A stretch of DNA of 7,080 bases from Chloroflexota bacterium. GTDB lineage: Bacteria > Chloroflexota > Dehalococcoidia > UBA6926 > JACQUM01. A program made the translations under genes and the position numbers. A model generated the notes under the pieces. It had not been told where the DNA came from. It did no database searches and worked only from the letters and a program-made list of their open reading frames with translations. The DNA is taken from assembly GCA_016210295.1 (NCBI GenBank), contig JACQUM010000108.1, forward strand, positions 1 to 7,080, read 5' to 3'. Shown one piece after another: positions 1 through 5,111 of this stretch; the stretch's first letter is position 1; every line of letters starts with the position of its first letter.

Positions 1-4
1 CCCC

Positions 5-10
5 AGGAGG
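5..10 (+). promoter_or_regulatory. Ribosome binding site of the Fpg gene
   Basis: AGGAGG lies 10 bases before the GTG at 21. The spacing is slightly long, but no other in-frame start fits the required Met-Pro-Glu N-terminus. The upstream promoter, if any, lies outside the window. Confidence 0.7.
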
Positions 11-20
11 TGTCCACCCC

Positions 21-848
21 GTGCCCGAGGCGCCTGAACTGGTCATCGTCCGGGAGGTCCTGGAGCGGCGACTCACGGGCGTCGAGATCGTCGGTGCCCG
101 CGTCCTGCGCCCCACCGTCCTCCGCAGCCAGGCCAGCGAGGACTTCCCAAGGGACGTCACCGGTCGCCGCTTCCAGGGCTTCGCCCGCCAGGGGAAGTTC
201 CTCTTCCTCCACCTCTCCGGTGACCGGACGCTGGTGGTGAACCCCATGCTCACAGGAGCCCTTCAGCTCTGCGAGCCCAAGGAGCGCGTCGCCAAGGCCA
301 CCTGCATCATCCTCTCTCTCGGCAACGGCAAGGAGCTCCGCTACCTGGACGACCGGCAGATGGGGATGGTCTACTACGTGACCGCCGCCCAGACGGAGGA
401 GATCGCCCGTCTGGAGGGACAGGGCCCCGACGTGATAGATGAGCCCCTCTCCCTGCCCGAGCTGACCCAACGCCTCCCGGCCTTCCACGGAGAGATCAAG
501 GGCATCCTGACGCGGGGCAGCCTGGTCTCCGGCATCGGGAACGCCTACGCCGACGAGGTCCTCTTCACCGCCAGGGTCTCTCCCTTCCGCCGCCGCAAAG
601 AGCTCTCCGTGGAGGAGGTACGCCGCCTTCACGAGGCCCTCGACGCCGTCCCTCGGGAGGCCATCGAAGTCCTGCGGGAGCGCATGGGGGAGAAGACCCA
701 CGTCAAGGTCCGCGACTTCCTCCGCGTCCACAACAAGGGGGGGAGCCCCTGCCCTCGCTGTGGTGGGCGCATCAGCCAGATCACCAGCCATCGGCGGATC
801 ACCAGCTACTGCCTTCATTGCCAGCCCGGCCTCCTCATTCGCAACTAG
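21..848 (+). CDS. mutM: Formamidopyrimidine-DNA glycosylase (Fpg/MutM family)
   Basis: Base-excision repair enzyme: Fpg proteins remove oxidised purines such as 8-oxoguanine and nick the resulting abasic site. The 275-aa product has the usual family length. The GTG start gives MPEAPE, so the catalytic Pro2 and Glu3 are present once the initiator Met is removed. Lys59 (RQGKFLFL) matches the conserved active-site lysine. Residues 161-205 form the helix-two-turn-helix, with Asn174 in GIGNAYADE. A C-terminal zinc finger has Cys244, Cys247, Cys264 and Cys267 (CX2C-X16-CX2C), with Arg258/Arg259 in the hairpin that binds the lesion phosphate. Of the void-filling residues known from E. coli Fpg (Met, Arg, Phe), Met76 and Arg112 are kept, but the Phe position is Met114 (DDRQMG). 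An Nei-type specificity is possible but less likely. The TAG stop lies inside the end of the repeat at 845-993. Confidence 0.9.
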   Translation: MPEAPELVIVREVLERRLTGVEIVGARVLRPTVLRSQASEDFPRDVTGRRFQGFARQGKFLFLHLSGDRTLVVNPMLTGALQLCEPKERVAKATCIILSLGNGKELRYLDDRQMGMVYYVTAAQTEEIARLEGQGPDVIDEPLSLPELTQRLPAFHGEIKGILTRGSLVSGIGNAYADEVLFTARVSPFRRRKELSVEEVRRLHEALDAVPREAIEVLRERMGEKTHVKVRDFLRVHNKGGSPCPRCGGRISQITSHRRITSYCLHCQPGLLIRN

Positions 849-993
849 GAGGATGTTGAAAAAGTCCCTCGTCCATCCCCCAAGCCCCCTTCCAGGCCAG
901 GAAGGGGGTTGAAATCGTATCTGGGGGACACTCCCAGACCCCTGTCAGAGGGGCTTCGCCCCTCTGAGCTCTCCATTTTCAGCAACCTGCTAG
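845..993 (-). mobile_element. MITE-like CTAG-ended repeat, copy A
   Basis: A 149-bp non-coding element bounded by CTAG at both ends. The left end (845-864) and the reverse complement of the right end (974-993) agree at 16 of 20 positions. It holds three hairpins: 885-893 with 900-908 (9 bp), 920-925 with 933-938 (6 bp), and 946-954 with 958-966 (9 bp, loop TTC). Read on the minus strand it matches copy B at both ends and in the GGGGCGAAGCCCC hairpin, so it is inserted in the opposite orientation. No transposase is visible, so it would be non-autonomous. Its hairpins may also end transcription of the upstream gene. Confidence 0.75.
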
Positions 994-1014
994 GAACCAC
1001 GAGCAACAGGTTCA

Positions 1015-1043
1015 TTGACTCCCTCTCCCCGAGCGGTTAATCT
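1015..1043 (+). promoter_or_regulatory. Putative promoter of the IMPase gene
   Basis: TTGACT at 1015-1020 (5 of 6 to the -35 consensus) is followed by a 17-bp spacer and TAATCT at 1038-1043 (a weaker -10, with T at positions 1 and 6). A start of transcription about 7 bases downstream would fall on or next to the GTG at 1051, implying a leaderless mRNA. The promoter lies 22 bp past the end of repeat copy A. Confidence 0.5.
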
Positions 1044-1050
1044 CCATCGT

Positions 1051-2037
1051 GTGGACGCCGTTCGGAATAATTCGGAGACACCGAGAGCTTCGGTCCTTGC
1101 ACCAAGCACCGACCTAGACGCTTCCCTCCTCCAGGAGATCGAGGCGGCGGCGAGCGAGTACGCCCGCGAGGCTGGAGCCCTTCTCATGGAGCACTTCCGC
1201 ACCCCTCTGGAAATCGCCTACAAGGGCGCGCGCCAACGCGACCCCGTGACCAACGCCGACAAGCAGAGCGAAGAGCTCCTGACCCGCGCCATCCGCAGGA
1301 GCTATCCGAAGCACGGCATCGTAGGAGAGGAATCGGAGAACGACAGCGGCGACGCCCGCGCCGACTTCGTTTGGGTGCTGGACCCCCTGGACGGGACCAC
1401 CAACTTTCTGAACGGCCTCCCCGTCTTCGCCACCTCCATCGGCGTCCTTCACCGCGGGCGCCCCATCGCCGCCGCGGCCTTCATCCCCTCCGTCCGGCAC
1501 CCCAACGGCGCGGTCTTCCACGCTCGTCTCGGCGGCGGCACCTTTGTCGAAGGCCACCCTGTTCACGTCGCCGAGAACGCCACGCCCGTGCAAGGCCGCC
1601 TCACGGGCCTCCCCTCCTACTACCTGCGTCTCTTTCGCTTTACCGGCGGCCTGGAATGGCGGCTGGGCGAAGTCCGGGCCTCCGGCAGCGTCGTCTACGA
1701 CATCGCCATGGCCTCTCGCGGCGTCCTCCAGTACGCCCTGTTCAACTCCCCGTACATCTGGGACGTCGCCGCCGGTGCTCTCCTGGTCCAAGAGGCGGGA
1801 GGGAGAGTCCTTACCCGCTCGCCGAAAGAGCAGCGGTGGACGCCGCTCGAGCGCTTCGGCGCCGCCGATGTCCCTAGCCTGAAGGAGCTCCGCGGCTGGC
1901 GTGGCGCCGTCCTCGCGGGGAACCCCCAGATCACCGAGTACGTCGGCGCCCGGACAAGACGCCGCTCCTTCTTCTGGCGCCGCCTGCGTCGCAGGCTCTA
2001 CGAGTGGTGGGAGCGGCGGAGCCAGAAGGCGCCCTAA
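1051..2037 (+). CDS. Inositol monophosphatase family protein
   Basis: Mg2+-dependent phosphatase of the IMPase/FBPase superfamily. The substrate cannot be read from sequence; inositol-1-phosphate, fructose-1,6-bisphosphate and histidinol-phosphate are all possible. From the GTG at 1051 the product is 328 aa. Motifs in order are VTNAD (66-70), GIVGEES with metal ligand Glu93, motif A WVLDPLDGTTNF (108-119) with Asp111 and Asp114, and motif B from Trp237 (WDVAAGALLVQEAGG) with Asp238. All metal-binding residues are present. The C-terminus is unusual: after the core, residues 301-328 hold 11 Arg, 1 Lys and 6 aromatic residues. The start is uncertain. The TTG at 1015 would add 12 residues but overlaps the -35 box, and neither start has a Shine-Dalgarno sequence. 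The stop overlaps the stop of the convergent gene by 4 bp. Confidence 0.88.
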   Translation: MDAVRNNSETPRASVLAPSTDLDASLLQEIEAAASEYAREAGALLMEHFRTPLEIAYKGARQRDPVTNADKQSEELLTRAIRRSYPKHGIVGEESENDSGDARADFVWVLDPLDGTTNFLNGLPVFATSIGVLHRGRPIAAAAFIPSVRHPNGAVFHARLGGGTFVEGHPVHVAENATPVQGRLTGLPSYYLRLFRFTGGLEWRLGEVRASGSVVYDIAMASRGVLQYALFNSPYIWDVAAGALLVQEAGGRVLTRSPKEQRWTPLERFGAADVPSLKELRGWRGAVLAGNPQITEYVGARTRRRSFFWRRLRRRLYEWWERRSQKAP

Positions 2038-2789
2038 ACCAGCGGCCAGGGGACGCTGCGCCGATAGGGGTTCATCGGCGGGAACACGGGGTGCTCCAAC
2101 AGATGCCGCGTCCTGCGGCACAGGGCCTCCACCTCGCCAGCGGACAGAAGCTCCCTGAGCTCAGCCATCGAGCCGTCCCCGGTACTTATCTCTGAATACA
2201 GCCTCTCTGCATCGTTCAGAAGGCCCTTGGGGATGGGCTGGCCTGCGAAGTCCCAGAGCACCGTCCGGAGCTTGTCCTCCTCGTGGAACGTGATCCCATG
2301 ATCGATCCCCCAGACTCGCCCCTCCGGATCCAGGAGGCAGTGGCTTCCCTTGCGGTCCGCATTGTTGGCCAGGAGGTCGAAGGCGGCGATGCGTTGGAAA
2401 GAAGCCGCGAGATCCGGCCTCGCCCGCAGGCTGAAATAGTCGTGGCGGACATCGTGTTCGATGAAGAGCTGCACCGCGCCGATCCCATAGGGACCCTCAC
2501 GAATCACCGTGGGGGGCACGAACTTCCAATCCAGGGCTTGGCTGACGACGTATGCGGCGCGCTCGCGGCGATAGAGCGTGCCCGACGGAAAGTCCCACAG
2601 GGGGGCCTCACCGCTTCGAGGCTTGTAGATGGCGGCTATCTCCCCCTTCTGTCCGGCGAGGCCAAGGGCGAACACGGCGTTGGAGCCCGTGGGCCAAGGC
2701 TGGACGGAGACGACCTCTCCCCTCGCGAGAAGACTCTCGGCCTCTTTCGGCGAGAAGGAGGAGTGCGAACGACCGCCAGCCAGCTTCAT
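2034..2789 (-). CDS. SCO1664 family protein (PI3/PI4-kinase-like)
   Basis: A 251-aa member of the SCO1664 family (TIGR03843), known mostly from Actinobacteria and Chloroflexota and distantly related to phosphatidylinositol 3-/4-kinases. No reaction is established. Kinase-like landmarks can be read: a possible nucleotide loop GSNAVF (35-40), Lys56 in AIYKP, Glu76 in RRERAAY, a catalytic-loop-like DLLANNADRKGSH (138-150), and IDHG with Asp163 in the place of the metal-binding DFG. The proline-rich C-terminus ending VPWPLV looks like other members as I recall them. The start ATG overlaps the TGA stop of the upstream DUF3090 gene (ATGA). AAGGAG lies 8 bases before the ATG, so the two are probably co-translated. 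The substrate could be protein, lipid or small molecule; I cannot tell. Confidence 0.88.
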   Translation of the reverse strand: MKLAGGRSHSSFSPKEAESLLARGEVVSVQPWPTGSNAVFALGLAGQKGEIAAIYKPRSGEAPLWDFPSGTLYRRERAAYVVSQALDWKFVPPTVIREGPYGIGAVQLFIEHDVRHDYFSLRARPDLAASFQRIAAFDLLANNADRKGSHCLLDPEGRVWGIDHGITFHEEDKLRTVLWDFAGQPIPKGLLNDAERLYSEISTGDGSMAELRELLSAGEVEALCRRTRHLLEHPVFPPMNPYRRSVPWPLV

Positions 2790-3304
2790 GCCACCGGCTC
2801 CTTGCGGTGCCCGTTGCCGCGAGGGCAGACATGGGCAACCCCTGCATCGATGGAAGCGTCGCAGAGTGGGCAGTGAGGGCGCCCCGCGGCGCAGACGGCC
2901 AGCGCCTCCTCGGCCAGGGCGGCCATCTGCCGGCGAGTCGCCCAGACGCGAAGGGTCGCGCTTTCCCCGCCGCCCGCAGGGGCATCCCGGGCCATGAGGG
3001 CGAAGACGTCGTGGCCCTCCTCGTAGTCCAAAGAGAGGCTCTCGGCCGTGAACTCCAGGGCCATCGCGCCAGGCGCGACGGAGAAAGGGTCGGTTTGAGA
3101 GCCCGCAGGAGGCTCGGGGGGCAGGGTGGGCAGAACTTGCTGCAAAGCCAACGCCAGGCTGGAGAGCTGGTCCTTCTCCAGCCAGACAGTCGCCGTTCCC
3201 CCCTGTGCGTCGAACCGGAGCCGAAAGCGACGGTGCCCCGGCTCCCCCACAGCGTCAGCCGTCAACCTCGAAACGACTCCTAGCTCATTCCGGGCCCGGG
3301 GCAT
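2786..3304 (-). CDS. DUF3090 family protein with C-terminal zinc-binding motif
   Basis: A 172-aa protein of the DUF3090 family (TIGR03847), of unknown function. Matching features are the N-terminal TADAVGEPGHRRFRL segment (15-29), a following WLEKDQLSSLA helix (41-51), and the C-terminal AAGRPHCPLC (139-148). That last segment continues into a possible metal site, Cys145, Cys148, His158 and Cys160, then PRGNGHRK. In Actinobacteria this gene is one of a trio with the SCO1664 gene and a phosphomutase-like histidine phosphatase (TIGR03848). Here only the first two are present, in that order. The ATG at 3304 has GAGGAGG just upstream at close spacing. It is the first gene of the minus-strand operon. 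Confidence 0.9.
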   Translation of the reverse strand: MPRARNELGVVSRLTADAVGEPGHRRFRLRFDAQGGTATVWLEKDQLSSLALALQQVLPTLPPEPPAGSQTDPFSVAPGAMALEFTAESLSLDYEEGHDVFALMARDAPAGGGESATLRVWATRRQMAALAEEALAVCAAGRPHCPLCDASIDAGVAHVCPRGNGHRKEPVA

Positions 3305-3366
3305 CTTTCCTCCTCACCCCGCCTCCTCTTCTCTCCTGGCTCAGCGGGCCGCGCCGGGGTATTTCC

Positions 3367-3395
3367 ATTCTCTCTCCCAGGCAGCCCCCAGGCAA
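3367..3395 (-). promoter_or_regulatory. Weak candidate promoter and direct repeats upstream of DUF3090
   Basis: On the minus strand TTGCCT (3395-3390), a 17-bp spacer and GAGAAT (3372-3367) each match 4 of 6 consensus bases. This would give a leader of about 55 bases. Two exact copies of CCCAGGCA (plus strand, 3376-3383 and 3387-3394) lie 11 bp apart over the -35, a spacing that puts them on one helix face. They could be an operator. Both readings are weak. Confidence 0.25.
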
Positions 3396-3480
3396 GGGAA
3401 CAGCTCTCTCTAGAGGTGTCTTGCCGGTGGGGGTCGCTCCTCTTGGTACACCCCGTCGAGCGGGTCGCCATGGACGCCAG

Positions 3481-3489
3481 TGCTATAGT
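3481..3489 (+). promoter_or_regulatory. Extended -10 promoter of the PspC-LiaF operon
   Basis: TGCTATAGT is a TGn-extended -10 (TATAGT at 3484-3489, 5 of 6 to consensus). No -35 match lies at the right distance, which is tolerated by extended -10 promoters. The same nine bases occur at 5057-5065 before the next plus-strand unit. Transcription would start near 3496, so the leader of about 190 bases would contain all of repeat copy B. Confidence 0.5.
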
Positions 3490-3500
3490 GAGACCAACGA

Positions 3501-3621
3501 TGAGGGGGGTGCTGAAAAAGAGGAGTGCAGAGGGGCGAAGCCCCTTTGCCGGTTCTTCCGCGGAAGGACGAAGGGAAGGGGGACGGGGGATGGTCGAAGG
3601 GTTATTTCAGCAACCTGCTAG
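3501..3621 (+). mobile_element. MITE-like CTAG-ended repeat, copy B
   Basis: A 121-bp non-coding element. Its right end is ATTTCAGCAACCTGCTAG, nearly the same as the right end of copy A. Its left end is diverged (TGAGGGGGGTGCTGAAAAAG) and has lost CTAG. It shares GAGTGCAGAG and the GGGGCGAAGCCCC hairpin (stem 3531-3536 with 3540-3545) with the other copies, and GGGGGATGG-CGA near the right end with inverted copy A. A 12-bp palindrome CTTCCGCGGAAG (3555-3566) takes the place of copy A's middle hairpins. It sits in the presumed leader of the PspC operon and could fold in the mRNA. Confidence 0.75.
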
Positions 3622-3684
3622 TGGCAAAGCGACCTGGAACCAAAGCGGAAAAAGGACTCCGGGATGCCCTGAAAGGGGAACACG

Positions 3685-4122
3685 ATGGCCGTAACCCGAC
3701 GTCTCTACCGGAGCCGGACCGACAGTAAGGCCGCAGGGGTGGCCGGAGGCCTGGGCGCCTACTTGGAGCTGGACAGCACGCTCGTTCGCGTCGCCTTCGT
3801 CTTGCTCCTCTTCGCGGGAGGCACGGGACTCTTCCTCTACATCATCCTGGCGCTGGTGATGCCTCTGGAGCCTGTCCCTACGACGCCTCCCGAAGGTGTC
3901 ACCAACCCCCCTGCAGTGAGGGCCGAAGCACGAGGCGAGGTCGAAACAGACCAGAACCGGGGGTTGTGGTACACCGTCGGCCTCGGCCTCGTCGTCCTGG
4001 GGGCTTTCTTTCTCGCCGGAAACTTCGGCCTCTTCGGCTTCTGGGACTGGGACCGCCTCTGGCCTCTAGCCCTCATCGGCATCGGTGTCCTGCTTCTCCT
4101 GCGGCGGTTCCGGAGGTCGTAG
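3685..4122 (+). CDS. PspC domain membrane protein with LiaI/LiaF-like helices
   Basis: A 145-aa membrane protein. Residues 5-60 are a PspC domain: basic N-terminus RRLYRSRTDSK, then AGVAGGLGAYLELD, then a hydrophobic segment (about 34-59). PspC-domain proteins take part in phage-shock and other envelope-stress responses, often as sensors of membrane damage. A polar linker (61-93) follows. Then two hydrophobic stretches (about 95-116 and 124-139) with NFGL and RLWPL resemble the paired helices of LiaI/LiaF-type proteins. The C-terminus is basic (RRFRRS). AAGGGG lies 6 bases before the ATG. The stop is directly followed by the ATG of the LiaF-like gene, with no gap, so the two are one operon. 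The PspC assignment is strong; the stress role is inferred from family. Confidence 0.9.
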   Translation: MAVTRRLYRSRTDSKAAGVAGGLGAYLELDSTLVRVAFVLLLFAGGTGLFLYIILALVMPLEPVPTTPPEGVTNPPAVRAEARGEVETDQNRGLWYTVGLGLVVLGAFFLAGNFGLFGFWDWDRLWPLALIGIGVLLLLRRFRRS

Positions 4123-5028
4123 ATGGCCAGAGGCTTTCACTCGCGAGACAGAGGGTTCCCCCTGCTGGCGACCTTCCTCATTCTCCTCGGCGTCCTCTTC
4201 CTGCTGCAGAACTTCGGTCTTCTCCCCGAAGGCGTCGGGGGAGCCCTGCTCCGCCTCTGGCCCCTTATCCTTGTCATCCTTGGCCTTCAAATGGTGCTCG
4301 GGCGAGGCCGCTCCCCCTGGATCGCCATCGGCGTCGCCGTCGCGATTATCCTCCTGGGTGTTGCGCTTGCTCTCTGGGCCGGTGGACCGCTGAATACCAG
4401 CGCGGCCACCAAGGACTTCCATGTCCCCATCGATGGGGCGCGATCGGCCCGCGTCGCCATGGATTTCGGCGCAGGCCAGCTCGCCCTCGGCTCCCTGCTC
4501 CCGGGGTCTCCCGAGGCGCTAAAGGGCACCGTCAACGACGCCCAAGGCGGCAAGGGCGTTACTCTCTCCTCCTTGCGCTCAGGAGACACGGTGACTATCA
4601 AAGTCTCCCCCGCCCGCTCCTGGTTCAGCTTCACAGGGGTAACTCAGCAGTGGGACGTCTTCCTCTCCCCCGACATCCCCCACGACCTCGCCATCAAGGC
4701 TGGGGCAAGCTCCCTGGACCTGGACCTGCGGGAGATGCGGATCACCACCCTGGACATGGCCTTTGGAGCTTCGTCCGCAACCATCAGAACTCCCCGCAAA
4801 GGCGAGACGCGGGCCAGCGTCGACGCCGGAGCGGCGAGCATCCAGATCACTATTCCGGAGGGTGTTGCGGCGCGGATTCAGGTGGAGAGCGGCCTGACCT
4901 CGGTCAACGTGGACACGACCCGGTTCCCCAGGGAAGGCGCCTCCTATCGTTCCCCCGACTACGCCACGGCCAGAGACCGCATCGCCCTCTTCATCAAGGC
5001 CGGCGCCGCTGGCGTGACCGTCAGTTAG
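4123..5028 (+). CDS. LiaF-like membrane protein with toastrack-type C-terminal domain
   Basis: A 301-aa protein. It has three hydrophobic segments (about 12-30, 44-60 and 65-87), the first two matching the LiaI/LiaF-like helix pair (NFGL at 30-33, RLWPL at 44-48). A beta-rich C-terminal region (95-301) follows. It repeats a short G-A-x-S-hydrophobic pattern: GAGQLAL, GASSLDLDL, GASSATI, GAASIQI, GLTSVNV, GAAGVTV. This suggests a stacked beta fold like the LiaF C-terminal/DUF4097-type domains. LiaF proteins in Bacillus hold the LiaRS two-component system inactive. No sensor kinase or regulator is seen here, so the partner is unknown. GGAGG 6 bases before the ATG lies inside the end of the PspC gene, favouring coupled translation. 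No terminator is visible after it. Confidence 0.87.
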   Translation: MARGFHSRDRGFPLLATFLILLGVLFLLQNFGLLPEGVGGALLRLWPLILVILGLQMVLGRGRSPWIAIGVAVAIILLGVALALWAGGPLNTSAATKDFHVPIDGARSARVAMDFGAGQLALGSLLPGSPEALKGTVNDAQGGKGVTLSSLRSGDTVTIKVSPARSWFSFTGVTQQWDVFLSPDIPHDLAIKAGASSLDLDLREMRITTLDMAFGASSATIRTPRKGETRASVDAGAASIQITIPEGVAARIQVESGLTSVNVDTTRFPREGASYRSPDYATARDRIALFIKAGAAGVTVS

Positions 5029-5035
5029 ACGCGCC

Positions 5036-5065
5036 TTAACGTAATTACCCTTTGTCTGCTATAGT
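5036..5065 (+). promoter_or_regulatory. Promoter of the first alpha/beta hydrolase gene
   Basis: TTAACG (5036-5041, 4 of 6), an 18-bp spacer and TATAGT (5060-5065, 5 of 6) with an upstream TG extension (TGCTATAGT, 5057-5065). It begins 8 bp after the LiaF-like stop, so the hydrolase gene can be transcribed on its own. Predicted start of transcription is near 5072, giving a leader of about 40 bases. Confidence 0.6.
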
Positions 5066-5111
5066 ATTGGGCAACGGCCCCGGCAGGAGGGGAATATGAA
5101 GGGAGGGCACA

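Larger units (their letters stand above)
3305..3684. other. Divergent intergenic region, 380 bp
   Basis: This region separates the minus-strand DUF3090 operon from the plus-strand PspC operon. Its left part (3305-3480) is pyrimidine-rich and holds the weak minus-strand promoter. At 3481-3489 there is an extended -10 for the plus strand. Positions 3501-3621 are repeat copy B. The remaining 60 bases lead to the PspC gene ribosome site. I find no convincing ORF: the frames that stay open are arginine/serine/proline-rich and lack conserved features. Confidence 0.7.

Noticed and set aside
1114..2121. 335-aa open frame on the minus strand opposite the IMPase gene
   Set aside because: It lies antisense to a clear IMPase gene with intact motifs. 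It is Gly/Ala/Val/Glu-rich with no recognisable domain, a common by-product of high GC at third codon positions.
2283..3283. Plus-strand open frames opposite the SCO1664/DUF3090 operon
   Set aside because: Both minus-strand genes have family-specific motifs, ribosome sites and an ATGA overlap, while the plus-strand frames are low-complexity and arginine-rich.
3505..3621. Riboswitch or structured regulatory RNA in the PspC leader
   Set aside because: The hairpins are explained by the repeat, which also occurs in inverted orientation after the Fpg gene where no riboswitch would be expected.
3966..5039. 357-aa plus-strand frame over the PspC/LiaF-like genes
   Set aside because: It is an Arg/Pro/His-rich out-of-frame reading of two well-supported membrane-protein genes.
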